Shown here: in pieces, positions 36,740 to 50,171 of the stretch
How positions within the stretch are numbered: the first letter of the stretch is position 1
Layout: every line of letters begins with the position of its first letter
Assembly: GCF_029227915.1 (NCBI RefSeq)
Contig: NC_079888.1
Span: forward strand, 6,259,001-6,319,000
Direction of reading: 5' to 3'
Source: Hydractinia symbiolongicarpus
Lineage: Eukaryota; Cnidaria; Hydrozoa; Anthoathecata; Hydractiniidae
Length of the DNA stretch: 60,000 nucleotides
Program-made: the position numbers and the translations under genes
Notes under the pieces: model-generated
Told to the model about the DNA's origin: nothing
What the model saw: only the letters and a program-made list of their open reading frames with translations
Database searches by the model: none

Positions 36740-37560
36740 AAATTCAAAGAACGGCGATAGGAAGTTTTTTTAGATCGCATTTTAAAAGTTTAAGAACAAA
36801 ATGCGGCGATAGAAATGTTTTTTAAGTCGAAGTTAAAAAGTTTATAAACGAAATGCGGCGATAGAAATGTTTTTTAAGATCGCACTTTAAAAGTTTATAA
36901 ACAAAAAGTGGCGATAGAAATGTTTTATAAGATCGCATTTTACGTTTAAGAACGAAATGCGGCGATAGAAATGCTTTTTTAGATCGAAGTTAAAAAGTTT
37001 ATTAACGAAATGCGGCGAAAGAAATGTTTCTTAAGATCACATTTTAAAATCTTATATATAAATGAAAACGGCGATAGAAATGTTTTTTTAGATCGCATTT
37101 TAAAAGTTTAAGAACGAAATGCGGCGATAGAAATGTTTTTTTAGATCGCATTTTAAAAGTTTATAAACGAAAAGCGGCGATAGAAATGTTTTTTTAGATC
37201 GCATTTTAAAAGTTTATAAATGAAAAGCGGCGATAGAAATGTTTTTTAAGATCGCATTTTAAAAGTTTATAAACGAAAAGCGGTGATAGAAATGCTTTCT
37301 CAGATCGCGTTTTAAAAGTTTAAGAACAAAAAGCGGCGATAGAAATGCTGTTTTAGATCGCGTTTTAAAAGCTTAAGAACGAAGAACGGCGATAGAAAAG
37401 CTTCGTTAAATAGCATTTTAAAAATTTAAGAACAAAGAATAGCAATAGAAATTTTTTTAGATCGCATTTTAAAAGTTTAAGAACGAAAAGTGGCGACAAA
37501 AAAAGCTTCGTTAGAGATTGCATTTTCGAAGTTTAAGAACGAAAAGCAGCGTTAGAAAAA
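36740..37560. repeat. 53-bp satellite array
   Basis: About 15 copies of a unit containing GCGGCGATAGAAATG, then GATCGCATTTTAAAAG, then TTTA(A/T)(G/A)AACGAAA. Starts are spaced 51-56 bp, most at exactly 53. Copies are more diverged at the right end (37380-37560). Confidence 0.93.
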
Positions 37561-38057
37561 AAAATACGTTGAAAGAGTAATGCGGTAGAATTACTTCAAT
37601 AAATACGAAAGTTAAAAATTTTCTTACAATATACACCTATTTAAAATAATAAAAAGATAAAGCAGAGATGTGTTTGAAATAAAAAAAACTTTCTCTCTAT
37701 TAACATTAAAAAAAAACTTTCTCTTTATTCTCATTATCACCTACCATCGCGACCCATCGAGACGGATTTTGTCACGATACTAGATTCTCGATAGATCGCA
37801 ACAATTTATTTTAATTGTTTCTTATTATTATAAACGGGGTACATCGCCTATTAAGGTAGTCCGCACACATTGCGCGCTCGATTTGTTAAACAACCTTTTT
37901 CCAGTACTGTAGTTTATACAAAATCGTTTCGCAAATAAAATATGAAACATTTAATATGTTTCATGATATGATTATGAAACGATGTAAAAAAAATATTGAA
38001 TTCAATTACATATCAATTACATATCAAAACTGAAACGATATTGAAGACTATCCCTTA

Positions 38058-38679
38058 GCGTATGATCCGCCAACTCTGTGAATCTGATAACTCCGTGAAA
38101 CTGCTTTCGAAGCCTACAACAACTTACCACAGCTCTGTCTACCATTTTTAATGAGTGTATTCGATTCAGGGGGTTTGATACTACCACTTAATCATTTTAG
38201 GGGTGTCGGAACTCGCACATGACAAAAATTTGGCACTAAGTTCAGCCAGCTACAACTTTTTGTGATTTTCAAGTCAAGTGCGACGGTGGTCATTTTTTAT
38301 ATATATTGTTATATATCTCAGTTAATTGATTATAATTATGGTCATGTTATATATACCTTTACTGAGGTTCCAATGATTCGAGAATGTTTTCAAATGAATA
38401 TTTTAATTTTTAAAATATTTTTGCTAGTCATCAGAAAGCAAACGTGTTTTTCAAATTTCACGGAGTTGAAGGATCCATCACGGCATTATCGGATGATAGT
38501 ACATGTCGGATCCGGCTTATTTGTCCACAATTAAATGTATTTTTTTTCTTGTCATACCCCCCGAACGGTCCACGACAGATAGCGCTACGATAATAAAAGT
38601 TTCAAATAACCCATATGTTGACGATATGGATATAAGGACGTTAAATGTGTTTTTTTCACAGAGTTGGCGGATTATACGC
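38058..38679. mobile_element. TA-flanked MITE, 622 bp
   Basis: Terminal inverted repeats of about 25 bp, beginning GCGTATGATCCGCCAACTCT on the left and the same with one change on the right (reverse complement). Both ends abut TA (38056-38057 and 38680-38681), the target duplication of Tc1/mariner-type elements. An inner inverted pair (AACTCCGTGAAA and TTTCACGGAGTT) is also present. There is no transposase; an open frame inside, on the plus strand, does not resemble one. Confidence 0.85.
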
Positions 38680-38907
38680 TAGCTACAGAACACGATGCAA
38701 AATGCAAAACTGTAGGACCAAAAAATAGCTGCTCTTTACAAAAAATACAAAACTGAAGAAAAAAGATTAAAAAAGATAACAATTAGCCACGCTTGAAGTT
38801 TTACAAGCTAGCTATAAAACAATTTCTTAAAATCAAGGGTGCTCTTGTAGCAAAAAAATAATATTAAAATCCCTGCAAAATAAAGTAGTTTACTGTTTTG
38901 CCCTTAC

Positions 38908-39050
38908 CTCATGCTCTGCCACCCTTTAGCTATAGCATCAAAATTGCTAAAACACTGCTGTCTCACTATTCCAACATTTTCAAAAAATTCCGGTTTCAAA
39001 CTAGGATTCCCGGCTCGAGCAATCAAGTCCAAAGTAAACACCGGGCCCTC
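38908..39050 (-). CDS. Orphan coding exon, gene not recognised
   Basis: On the minus strand a strong acceptor (TTTTTTCCAG) is followed by 143 bp open in one frame and then a strong donor (GAG|GTAAGG). It encodes about 48 residues beginning EGPVFTLDLIARAGNPSLKP and ending DAIAKGWQSMR. Codon use and composition look like a real exon. The entry phase is 0 and the exit phase is 2. No matching neighbour exon with compatible phase was found. A weaker candidate lies at 39371-39458 but exits in phase 1. The protein family was not recognised. Confidence 0.5.
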
Positions 39051-41434
39051 CTGGAAAAAACAGATAGGGTATATCCGTCGATATTTGTGAAGCTAGCCAT
39101 GCAAAACATGCACATCTATCTTCTATTTAACCTTAGACTAGAGGTCTTAGTGAATTTACTAGTCTGCACGACTTGATTTGATGATGCTAGAGGGATCCCT
39201 GGACATGTGACCTACAAGATCACAAAAATAGATGAAAACAAATATATAAATAGAAATAAAAAATTAAGCTGTTACAAAAAAAACCCATTATAGCTAGCTG
39301 CAAAGTATCAAGTTAAAAAAGTTTTAAAAATTAGTTTTTGCGCTCTGCAAGCCACCACAGTTACGGTTACCATATTTAGAGAATAATTGTCCATAAATAA
39401 GACCACGGGACAATTTCTTCAGGGTAACATCATCCACGACCCCCGGGTTGTTAGGCCCCTGAGCCGTTACGGAGCGCGGTTATTCATCAAATCACAGTCG
39501 CAAGACTTTTGTGACTATGATCAAATAGACAATATGCATACACAATTTGTGACAATAGCCTATAAAATTTGCCATGTCACAAGTAACATTTACATCACAA
39601 CTAGCAACACATTCGGCATAAATCAATGCATTCTGATTGGCTGCATACAAAAGATATTGACTCAGAATCGTTTCTGGCAATACAAAGAAATTATGTAGTA
39701 GCGTTATTGTCTTTTTTTGTACTAGAGTATATTTGAAATCTGGTCAAAGTCTTATAGCAAACTTTATAAAAAGCGGACAAGCGGATACCTCCAAAACAAA
39801 TACATTATTATGTATGAAATTGAAACATTTTTCTGGATAATCAGCGAGAGCTTAAAAAACAATGCCACTGCTCTTTATATTGTTTTTAACAATATTTTCA
39901 TTAGAATTTTTATTGTTGCTGAAATATACTCGATATAACGAAAATAAGCTTAAAAATATCAACTTCTTAAAAGACCTCTAATTAACGGACAGATTTTTTG
40001 CACCAATGGTGTCCATTCATTAGAGAGATAAAGAAATTTTAATTAAGTTTTAGCCAAGCACACAAAGTTACTTACTATTTCGTTGATTTCAGCTCCAAAG
40101 AGCTTATGACAAAAATCATTTTTTTTATTAACAGCGGTAGCGTCTTGGTTTTTAGAAAAATGTGATATAAACTGGTCGTTAGAAAAAAGTTATCAAAACT
40201 TTACTTTAACAAACTTAGTTTGCTCAATTTGCTAAAGTACAAAGCTGAGCACTAAAAGTTGCTTAAAAAGTGGTTGATACTAGTTGACTATTGATATGCT
40301 GCTTATTAAAGAAAAACTAGATTTTCCAGGAGTACATCTCATCATATTTTGGGATGTTTGCAGGTGTAAATTAGAATTCTAAGAGTTTTGCAGGAGTACA
40401 TTCCACTTCCAGGTTTTTTTCAGTTACATTCCATTTCCATGCTTTTGCCAGGAATACATTCGATTTCCAGGATTTTGCCAAGAATACATTCGATTTCCAG
40501 GATTTTTGCAGGACCACCTTTTATTCCCTCGAGTTTTCCAGGAATACATTCCATTTGCAAGAGTTTCAAGGAGTACATCCCATTTGCAAGAGTTTCTAGG
40601 AGTAAATTCCATTTGCAAGAGTTTCTAGGAGTAATGGTCGCCCTGTTTACGTTGGCTTTGATAATTAAAAAATTAACAACCTGAGTTAATTATTGATTAA
40701 GTTGATGCTGTTTTGTTTTCACACTTTCTACTCTTTCGTTTTAGTTTCTTGTGAACAATTCCATATAGCGTAGTTGAGGTGTTCGACCACTGGACGTGCA
40801 TGGAGGAGAAAGGCAGAAAAATGTAAGGTTTAGTTTGTTTCCACTTCTGGTTATATGAACAAGAGACAGTAAGAGTAATTTTATAGATATATTTACAACA
40901 AAGTAGTTAGAAATTACAAAAATACAATAAAACTTAAAAAATATATATATATGAAGTCATTGTTAACAAATTCTAAAAAGTGTTCTATGCAGAGCATTCA
41001 TGAAGACTCTCAGTCAAAAAAAAACATTTACGTCGCGGTAACTTAATTTCACAGCAACTCATCTCCCGGTGAAATATATTCCTTCGGTGACTGATTTCGG
41101 AGGACACAGAGCCAGAAAAAACAGAGTTGATTGCCCGTCCGTATACAGAAAAATCCAAGGTACACATTTAAATAAAAGCATAAAGTTTTCACATAAGAAA
41201 AAAAGTCCAAGGGGAGCTTATCTCCTTCATCTCGTTTTGCTCAAGCGAAATACTTGACTTGTCGCTGAATATATACCTTGTCTCGGGTATAAACAGTCTC
41301 TTTAGTAATTCAGCATTGCAGAGATTTGTTATTATTCCCTAACAATTTGGAAAATTGTAAATAACCAGCCAAATAACCAGGACATAAGAATCACTACTCC
41401 TGTATTTGCACTCAAATTATCAAATCCCTACGAT
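39051..41434. other. Stretch with little identifiable content
   Basis: Contains a weak minus-strand exon candidate at 39371-39458 (open, reading GPNNPGVVDD to GQLFSKY, donor GTAACC, acceptor CTCAG) and a degenerate 30-bp tandem array at 40326-40635. Otherwise nothing was recognised. Confidence 0.4.
40326..40635. repeat. Degenerate 30-bp tandem array
   Basis: About ten copies of a unit near CAGGAATACATTCCATTTCC plus AGGATTTTGC, with period close to 30 and many substitutions. The last copies use a variant with ATTTGCAAGAGTTTC. Confidence 0.85.
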
Positions 41435-44400
41435 TTATTTTTCAGAAATGTTATCTGGACTTTCAGTATCTTTTAAAATCGTAACTGAGAGGAGTTCTAC
41501 GTTGCTATGAAGTTGCGAAATATTTGATTTTCTGCTCTGTGTTTTATCATCTTCGACTGTGAGATTTTCAATGATGGGGATATCACTCGATTCGTTGGAC
41601 AATAACTTCTGTGTGTCAGTGTTACAACACAACTTTTCTTCACACGATTTACTGACACATGGCAACAGACATTTCTTTTCGTCATCACTTACGTCACTGT
41701 CTTCCTGGAATCAAAAATAACACAAATAGATGTAAGTACTTGGAATGCTTTATTATGTTGAAATCCTATATGAGACTTAGGACCTAAATTTTGATCGACC
41801 TTATTTTGTCGCTTAACAACGTTTGAGAAAACCCTGTGATTAAATAATATAAATATTATCTTGTTATAAACAAGCGAGTTCTATGTCACGTGTCGGCGTT
41901 TTAAACACATTTAATTGGTTTTAAAAAAGCTTACTCCTGCAAATTCTGGTTGCACGGTAGTCGAATGAATTCCCTCATCATGGAAGAATTCTTTCAACGA
42001 AGGTGATAAGTGTTTATAATCTGCATTTGATGAAAATTTGATGTGCAGTGATGCAATGATTTTATTACCAGTCAATTGCCATACATGAAATTCGTGGACT
42101 GCGATTATTTCAGGAAACTGTTGATAAAGAAAGAGTTTATATTTTAACAAATATTGGGACGGATATGAAACGTTTTCTTTTTTATCCAAACTACACGATT
42201 AGTTGAATTTTAATAAGGCTTAACTACACGTCTGCTATACTAATACGCCACGCCGCAGATGTTTGTAAATGTATGTATGCTTCATCGCAGACGTTTTTAA
42301 GAGATCTACCTACCGTGCCTAGTAATCTTTCTTCTACTTTTTTTAACTCGATATGTGATGGAACATTTTGTAGCAATATCAAGCTAGATTCTTTCACTAA
42401 GTAGATAAGAATAACAAAATGTCACAACTGCAATTAGTTTGCACTCTGTGCTTACAAAACACACGGATGAAGTATGGAGAAGTATTGGATTTAATAAATG
42501 AGGTGATTGGATATTTCATTGGAAGGGGTCAAAAACAATAGTAAAGTTACAAAGATAAAAATATATCTAACATAAGTTACAACAAAGGGAAGGAGTGTGT
42601 GTCTCTTTCAAGAAACAGTGGAGGGTGCGCATTAGTTGACGAGAACTTTATAATTCGTTTTTTTATCAGATATGTTGTCCGAATAAAGTACTTTAATCAA
42701 CAGAGACCAGTTTTGATGTAAAAATACAGTATTAAGATTTAAGTACTTACATAGAGGGATGCATGTCTTGAGAATAATGAATACCATCACAATACTAAAA
42801 AGAGAATAACAACGAATAATAACATGTTTCCACCGTGTCAAGAAGGCTTATAAGTAACACGAGGCTTAAATGTTCAACAACTTGTATGAAGTAAGTAACT
42901 AAAAACATAAAATAGAATTTTAAAGACACAACGATAGTTTTCAAGACTTTCTTCTGAAGGTATGTAAGCTCTGTACGACGACAAACTTTATTAAAATGGT
43001 TTTTTATTTAAACTGGCACAACAGCTTGATTGAGCAGACAAACACGTGATTTTGATTTTCACAAACAAATACTCAACAAGCAATCAGCAAGCAACATTTG
43101 AAAGTCGCGAAATTTTTTCTTCTAACTTATAGTTGATACTTAAGTTTGTCCCCCGGATTTTATGTTCTGGTAAAAACGACATTGTGAGGCAAAAAACGCT
43201 TAATGTTGGCTGGTGAATAGGTGCTAGCTATAGCAAACGAAAATTTAGTGCAAAGTGAAGGGAGGGAGGGGGTGGCTGGAGTTCTATCATTTAACACGAT
43301 TACGCTTCCCGAGATGCACCAGACATCTAGAAATAATTTGCATCATACCTCAATACAGGATCAACATACAGCGTCCATTTTTGTTTTCCAAAGAAATACA
43401 CCAATAGAGCTGCCACGATAACAATAACAGAACCAAGTGCGTCGCCAAGAATGTGTAAATAAACACCTTTCATGTTCATTTGACCACTCGCGTTTGCTCT
43501 CTTTGAAGTGGTCATACTTCCCACAGACGAAACTACGAAAAGAACAGGTAGCGATATAATAGTAAAAGTTAGTGAATGATGCAAATTAGCCTAAACAATG
43601 AAAGCAACCAAAATAATTTATGAAATAAAAGCACTCAGTTGTGAAAGACATTTAAATATAAATCTGGGAAAAGTAGAAACAGCTTAAGTAAAAAAATTGT
43701 GGACTGGGAGGGGGAGGAGAATGTTTTCTTTTTTACGCGATTCTCTTGGTTAAGAAAATGGCTATTTATTCGCTTTGTAAATTTATCACGGCAAAAGGAA
43801 AAGCGTGAAGAGTCTATACAAAAAAAAAAACATACAATGAAAGCCGCACGACGCCTTATGATCACTAACTTAATGAGCTTGTCATGGATTAAAAGTTATA
43901 ATAATATTAAAACCAAGCCGATAATAATCCCATCTAAGTTATAGTCTTTTAAAATATTATTTCCAGTGAGGAATATTAAATTTTGTGTGCACATATGCAC
44001 ACACAATATTTCCCTGTATCCCCTGAAGCAGGCAATAAAGTAAGGAGATGAGAGCACACCTTCTGAAATATTAGCTACGGCATTAGATCCCTCCGTCTGC
44101 ATATACATTTCTATAGTGACATCCCCTTTCTTTTCATCGTGAGATTTTGTTATAGCAACGGTTGTGTGATCACTTTCAGGATGAAAACTTTTATTTTGGT
44201 AACTCCCCATAGTTGCTTCTTTGTTTGAAATTTTTAAATGTTTTTTAGCGGTTTTTCCTTTTTTTCCGTGTTTCTTTTTGTTGTTGTGACTATGTCCATG
44301 GTTGCCACTTTCATGACTGTCCCCACCGTGACTATGTGCGTGGCTACCACCACCGTGACTGTGTCCGTGGCCAGCGTGACCTGTATATACATAAATAAAA

Positions 44401-45516
44401 ATAAAAATAAACAGCTCAATCCACAAGGTCAACTACAATATATGATTCGTACTTTTGGTCATTTAGAATTCTTAACATTTTTCCAGAACAACGTTTTAAA
44501 ATACAGAAGAAATTACTAATAGCGTCAACATTGGATGCGGTTTGTTATCCAAGACTTTCCAGGAAAACCCATCTCCCACAACGCTTTTCCCCATAAGTTT
44601 AGCGAGAATAGGTTTTTTTGGTTAGGTTTGTTACCAAAAACGCATTACTACATGACTAGCGATGCTTCACTTCTACTGGTGTACTTACCATGGAAAAGAA
44701 ACATTCCGATCAGATTAACAAGAAGACCAGCTCCACCCACTACAAGAATCAGCAACGGGTCAGTAAGAGCTTCTGGTTCAGCAAGCCTTTTCAATGCTTC
44801 AACAAGAATTGAAAAACACAAGGCAACAAGGAACACTGAATTAACTAACGCGCCAAGAACTTCTGCTCTCACCCATCCAAAAGTATTGGCGTCCAACGTA
44901 TGTGGGTTACTTTTGCGTGAGAACTTAAAAAAAGTAAAGTAAACTAGCTTTAATAACTTTTATATGTTTTAGCAATGCGCTTCAGTCATTCATTCAGTGC
45001 GCTTCAGCCACTACATTTTTTCTAGTGTAGAAAACAAGGAAATTTGACTTCACCTTAAACGATTTTAATTTTTTCATATAATCAGTCTAAAATGGTGTTC
45101 TTATTCCGTTTTTATATTTTTTATTTATATACATTATATTTTAATTTACAAAATTTAACTAACATTTCCAATAATCGCAAGAATTCTGATTCTGCAAAAA
45201 TTTCCGCTTCAAAAATGTGTTCCGTATGTTGGTTGGGTTTGTTCAGAGCAAAAGAGAAAACCAGTAGAATTAATCCCTATAGTTCTTATTTTTATTCTTA
45301 TTTTTCTATAATTTATATCATACAACTTACCTTCAATGCGAAGAAGCCGACGAACAATGATATAATGTCCGACAGCATGTGAAATGAATCTGCCACTAAC
45401 GCCATCGAATTTGTGGCGTAACCAACGATGATTTCCACAAAGAAAAACGAGCTGGTTAAAAACATCATGCATATAAAAGTTGGTCTTTGGCCCAAACATG
45501 TTGGTATACACGGCAT
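41435..45516 (-). CDS. SLC30A1: Zinc exporter, SLC30A1 (ZnT1) type
   Basis: Cation diffusion facilitators exchange cytosolic zinc for protons; ZnT1 acts at the plasma membrane. Coding exons in gene order: 45516-45331, 44923-44689, 44380-44060, 43532-43349, 42794-42751, 42396-42314, 42117-41935, 41704-41435. All phases agree and give 501 residues (human ZnT1: 507). The two metal-site HxxxD motifs are present: H46/D50 in SFHMLSD (TM2) and H274/D278 in HILGDALGS (TM5). Between TM4 and TM5 is a histidine-rich loop (GHAGHGHSHGGGSHAHSHGG). The cytosolic C-terminal domain has the ZnT1 signature HEFHVWQLTG and ends FHDEGIHSTTVQPEFAG before a family-variable tail. That tail has a Cys-rich patch, KKCLLPC to EEKLCC. 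The ATG at 45516 is the first before TM1. Assignment to the ZnT1/ZnT10 branch is firm; ZnT1 is favoured by the His-rich loop. Confidence 0.95.
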
Positions 45517-47647
45517 CTTTGCAGGAGTGCTTGTTCGTATGAGATGCTAGTATCCTTGTTCTAAAAAATAAAACGATTCAGCTCCGTAGAAAAAGTTTTC
45601 TTATTAAAAACGTGCTGCTCCAAACCTCATTTAATTATCTTTCTTCATTGTCATAGATAAAGTATTAAAGACTAAATGACACTCAGTTGCGTGAGAAATC
45701 CGTCTATTCAATTTACGTCGGTAAACAGCAATGGCCGATACGAATATATGCTAACTAAACAGGCTGGCTACATATTACATCGGGGAAAAAATTGACGACG
45801 TAAAAAAATTGTTAATTTAAAAGATTTTTTCATTATTTTATTTAAAAGTTATAGCTAACAAGTAATAATACTTGATAGCAAATGTCAACCGGTTTATACG
45901 GGAAATCCGCTGCGCTGATTGGCTATTAAGCTTTCACTACGGGTTTTATACTGTTAGCGTCTCTACCTCGCAAGCTCCTTCTATACTTTTGACCTTAGGT
46001 AATATTTCTCGGTATAGATAGACAAAATATTTTATATTGTATTATAAGGTAATATTTAAGCTGAAATCATGATTTTCTCATTGGATATGAAGAGCTTCTT
46101 TGATTCTGAAATTACATTCATTGAGATGAGAAGGTGTAACTTTTAATTCTGATAATTAAATTCTCTGAAATTATAATATTTTTGTTCTTTTGTTCCTAGA
46201 CGCAATAATGTTGAAAATGCGGTACCAAATAGAATGCCGAAAATGTCGTATCAGTTGAAAAAGTGTCTAATTTTACGGAATTGTTTTTTTCTTAGTAGTT
46301 TTATTAGCAACATGAAAGTTGAAGTTAGAATACTATGGGCATAGTATGCAAAGAATAAATAAAATTCAGGAAAGAATAGCAACACATCTCGAATTAGACA
46401 TTAATAATCAACCAAGAAACTTTATGATTGGAAAGTCATATTGTTTCTTTTAAATACTATCAGCTTGTAACAGCTGGAGTGTTGGAAAGTGTAAAAAACA
46501 CATTTTTTGGTCGATGAGATAAATTTTTTCTTCAATTATGATGACGCGAATATTCATTTTTTTAAACAATAACTTTGTCAATCAAGTATGACCTAGAAGA
46601 AAATTTTATATTTTCTCTACACTTCAGAATTTCATTTTCTAGCGACCCCTTTAATAAGCGCCCCCTCAATCCAGAAATTATTTAATAAGCGACCCCTTTA
46701 TTAAGCGCCCGGACTCTCATAAGAGTGACAATAATGCGTTTACGGGCGCTTATTATGTATTTTATATTATTATATATTTTTACATATCTAGCTCGCTATG
46801 ATCTTAAAAATTGATCAGAATGAATTAGCGGCAAGGCTTTGTACATTAATTGTACGTGAAAAACAAAATGAATAATAAAGGGGCTTGAACTACACAACTC
46901 TCTCCCAAATAATTTTTTGGACTACCTTATATGATATGTGTACTGATGTTCACAAATGACTACAAACACATAAGCTTGGCGTATTACATATAGACTATAC
47001 TAAAGGGCGTTGCATTAAAACGCCTATTGTCTCGACTAGAAGAACAAAAATTGATTTTCTTCGACCGGTATTCCGAAGAGGTCGGTCAGTCAGAAGTTGC
47101 ACCGGAGATATGTATATTAATAACACGCGTATTATGTTTGTGTCTGCGCAACTTGTTTCTTTAAATATTTACAAAATTATGTTTTCCTTGTACAAAACAA
47201 TATTAGTGCAATCAAAATAAGAACAGAAAAAATATTCGAGCAGTTTTATAAAGAAAGTTTTGTAGTAATTTCGTTACATACCTGTTCTAGTGTTTCTTTT
47301 TGAAATCTGGACATGAAATTATAAAGAAATATGTTTTATCTTATCAGATGTTACTTTAGGTTATGACCTCTAGATTATCTGTATCCTGGACACCCACATA
47401 ATTTATGGTAAATACATTTGATTGGGTAACTTTTCATAAAAATAATTACAGCAGTTTGTGACGTAGTCAAAAGGATACACTAATTGTGAATACAGGATTG
47501 ATAAATGAGCTGTGTAAAGAAAAACTGGGGTAACCCATGTGGGGTTAGGAATTCCCATGCTAAAACTGCGAACTAAATGGTTGATGCATGTAAAACGAAT
47601 GTTGACTAATACATGCAAAAATGATGAAAGTCAGAGAAGGCTGAAAT

Positions 47648-47728
47648 TAACCTCGTCCCCAGGATTCCTTTGCGTCTATTATGATTTTTGACGGGACAGC
47701 TCCGTGATAGCACTACGGAATGAGGTTG
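47648..47728. repeat. Fold-back element, CCTCG...CGAGG family
   Basis: The left arm AACCTCGTCCCCAGGATTCC and the right arm ACGGAATGAGGTTGGG are imperfectly complementary. Same family as 17087-17154. Confidence 0.55.
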
Positions 47729-47999
47729 GGCTGAAATATTTTTTAATGGCGACACATTGATGTTATTGAATATTCCTAATTTTGAAGTAAACTCCAGCCT
47801 CATATTCTTATAAAGAATATTTTAATAAAAGAAACCTCAATAAGAATTATTATTAAAAAAAAAAATATTTTAATCGAGTGAAAACATTCATGAATAAAAA
47901 ATAAAGTTAATTTTGTAATATTTTACCTTTTGTTCCAACTTTTAACTTCAAAGTATTTTCTGAATGTAAAGCCTACTGATGTTTTAAATTGTATCGTTA

Positions 48000-48315
48000 G
48001 CCTACCGAACCAACTTACCGGGCCATCTTAACGGGCCATCTTACCGAATCTTCTTACTGAGCCATCCTACCAAGCATCTTACCGAGCCAATTTACCAAAC
48101 CAACTTACCGAACCAACTTACTGAGGTAGTTTTCGAGCTAATTTATTAAGCCTATTCACTGAACTAAGCTAGATTACCTAGCCATTTTACCGAACCATCT
48201 TACCGAGCCAACTTACCGAGCATCTTAGCGAGCATCTTACCGAGCTAATTTATCAAGCTTATTTACTGAACCAAGCTAGATTACCGAGGCAGCTTACCGA
48301 GTTATCTGATCGAGC
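48000..48315. repeat. Degenerate short-unit tandem array
   Basis: Many imperfect copies of a unit close to CTTACCGAGCCAT or CTTACCGAACCAA, about 13-16 bp apart, with several variants. Confidence 0.8.
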
Positions 48316-49092
48316 TAACTCCAACAAACGTCTGTAAATTTGTAATGTTTCTTTATGAACAAGACAGCTCAACAACCAAGCAATATTAAAAAAATATGGT
48401 GATAAATCAAGTAAAATTCGAAGCTTATCTACAACATATAATCAGGGACCTAATGGGACACCCTGAAAAAATCCCCTTAAATGCACCGAGTTCTAAGAGC
48501 TCTGAAGGTTGAAACTTGTTAAACTTGTGAAAAACATTATTTCAGCTGCCATTGTGATTGACATTTCCTTTGCACATCTGCAAATCAAGTAGTTGACAAC
48601 ACAGGGTAATAATCTCTGTTGGATTACATCATATCAATGTTCACCATTGCAAGCAAGACACACAAGGGGGAGAATAGAAAACGTCATTTGTTAGCGCCTT
48701 CTCACAAATACACATTTTTGTTCCCAGAGCTGTACATTATTAACTGTACATTATGATATGAGCAACCGTCGATTCAGTTGAAATCAAGGAATCTTTGCAG
48801 CTATTGATGGTTACAGTCAGTTTTTTTTGAAAAGTCTCAGATACTACCTAATGCTTGATGCACGTCTGTAGAGACTTTATAATAATTACTCAAACAGATT
48901 TCAATATATTTTTTTTACATTTTTCATAAACACTTTGTTGAAAAGTCGGAAGAAACAGTCACTGTTTGTGTTGGAGTTAGTGTATTTGACACTTGTTTAT
49001 TTTAGTGTATTCATAATATGGCTTACTCCAGCCAAAATTCTGTTGCTAATATACGCATTTTTTTATCGAGCATCACTGGCCCAAAATTGACA

Positions 49093-49215
49093 ATAGTAGT
49101 CGGTGGCCCGTGGAAAACGGGTATGCGCTTCCTTTTTATACCGCATTGCGTGCGTCTCGCTACTTGTGGTACCATATTGCGTGACAGACAGACGTATACG
49201 GGTATTTAATACTGA
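49093..49215 (-). mobile_element. Helitron-like mini-element, degraded
   Basis: Minus-strand copy of the family described at 54730-55015. It keeps the GCCCGTGG...CGGG arm, the ACCGCATTGCGTGCGTCTCG core and GACAGACAGACGTATACGGG, but its CTAG end has decayed. Confidence 0.6.
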
Positions 49216-49990
49216 TCTTTAAAATGGCGCTTACATTGAAAATGCTTAGAAATTACGCAGTAAACGAAAGAACAAAAATATTTAACAGAAGAAGCATTAC
49301 GTAGCTACCAATGCGAGATGTAAGTTTGTATGCATTGAAGCATCAACCATGCTCAATTTATATTTACTGGTGCTTAATTTATTAATTGTATTACAATCAA
49401 ATGCTTGAACTTTAAACGAGAAGTGAGGACCTCCACATTCGCAATGTTTCCGTTCGTAGTCACACCTGTGTAAGCAGACATATATATCTCAACATAACGG
49501 ACACTTTTTTTATTTGTATCCACCGTTATGTTGCCATAGTTACTGACCTATTATATTTTTCACAAATATGACTAATTTACTCTTACCTTAAGATTTCGTA
49601 TCCCCGCAATCTGTTTATTTGTTTATCTGTGTCATATGTAATATAATTTATTTTGAACTTTCTTGATACCAAAGTGTATTTCCGCTAAATTGTCAAATAG
49701 CACTCCATTGTTGATGTTTAAAAACAATACCTTTTTTTTCACGTGAATTTTTCGATCTGACGGAGAGCGGCCAATGTTTTTTTTACGCTTGCAACCTACA
49801 TTACATTTGTTTGCCTATTCTCCTGGCCTAAAAGTGGAACAAATAACATACTAAATTGCGCATTTATAGAGAAGCCTTGGGAACGAGGTTAGAGTTTGGG
49901 GATAAAGATAGAAATCGTGCACTTCTTATAAAGCATACTTTAAGTAATTGGTCGCTCTGATAGAGTTTAAATGATATATTCTGTGTGACA

Positions 49991-50171
49991 TCTCTTTAAT
50001 AATAGCCGTATTTTGTCTGTCTGTCCGCGAGAGCCGCGTCCCGTAACGGAATCACGAAATTTTTATAATGCACACTAATACCAAACGCGATATATTTTTG
50101 TCCACTTTGTTGCGACAGGTAAATTTAAAGGACGGGCGAACCCGTGGATTTTTCCACGGGCTAACGACTAG
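49991..50171 (+). mobile_element. Helitron-like mini-element, copy 1 of a tandem pair
   Basis: Begins TCTCTTTAATAATAGCCG directly after an A and ends with the hairpin CCCGTGGATTTTTCCACGGG followed by CTAACGACTAG. This fits the Helitron pattern of a 5' TC, a 3' hairpin just before CTRR, and insertion between A and T. No coding capacity. Confidence 0.72.

Noticed and set aside
36740-37560. CRISPR array
   Set aside because: The repeats are head-to-tail without unique spacers and the genome is an animal one; this is a satellite.
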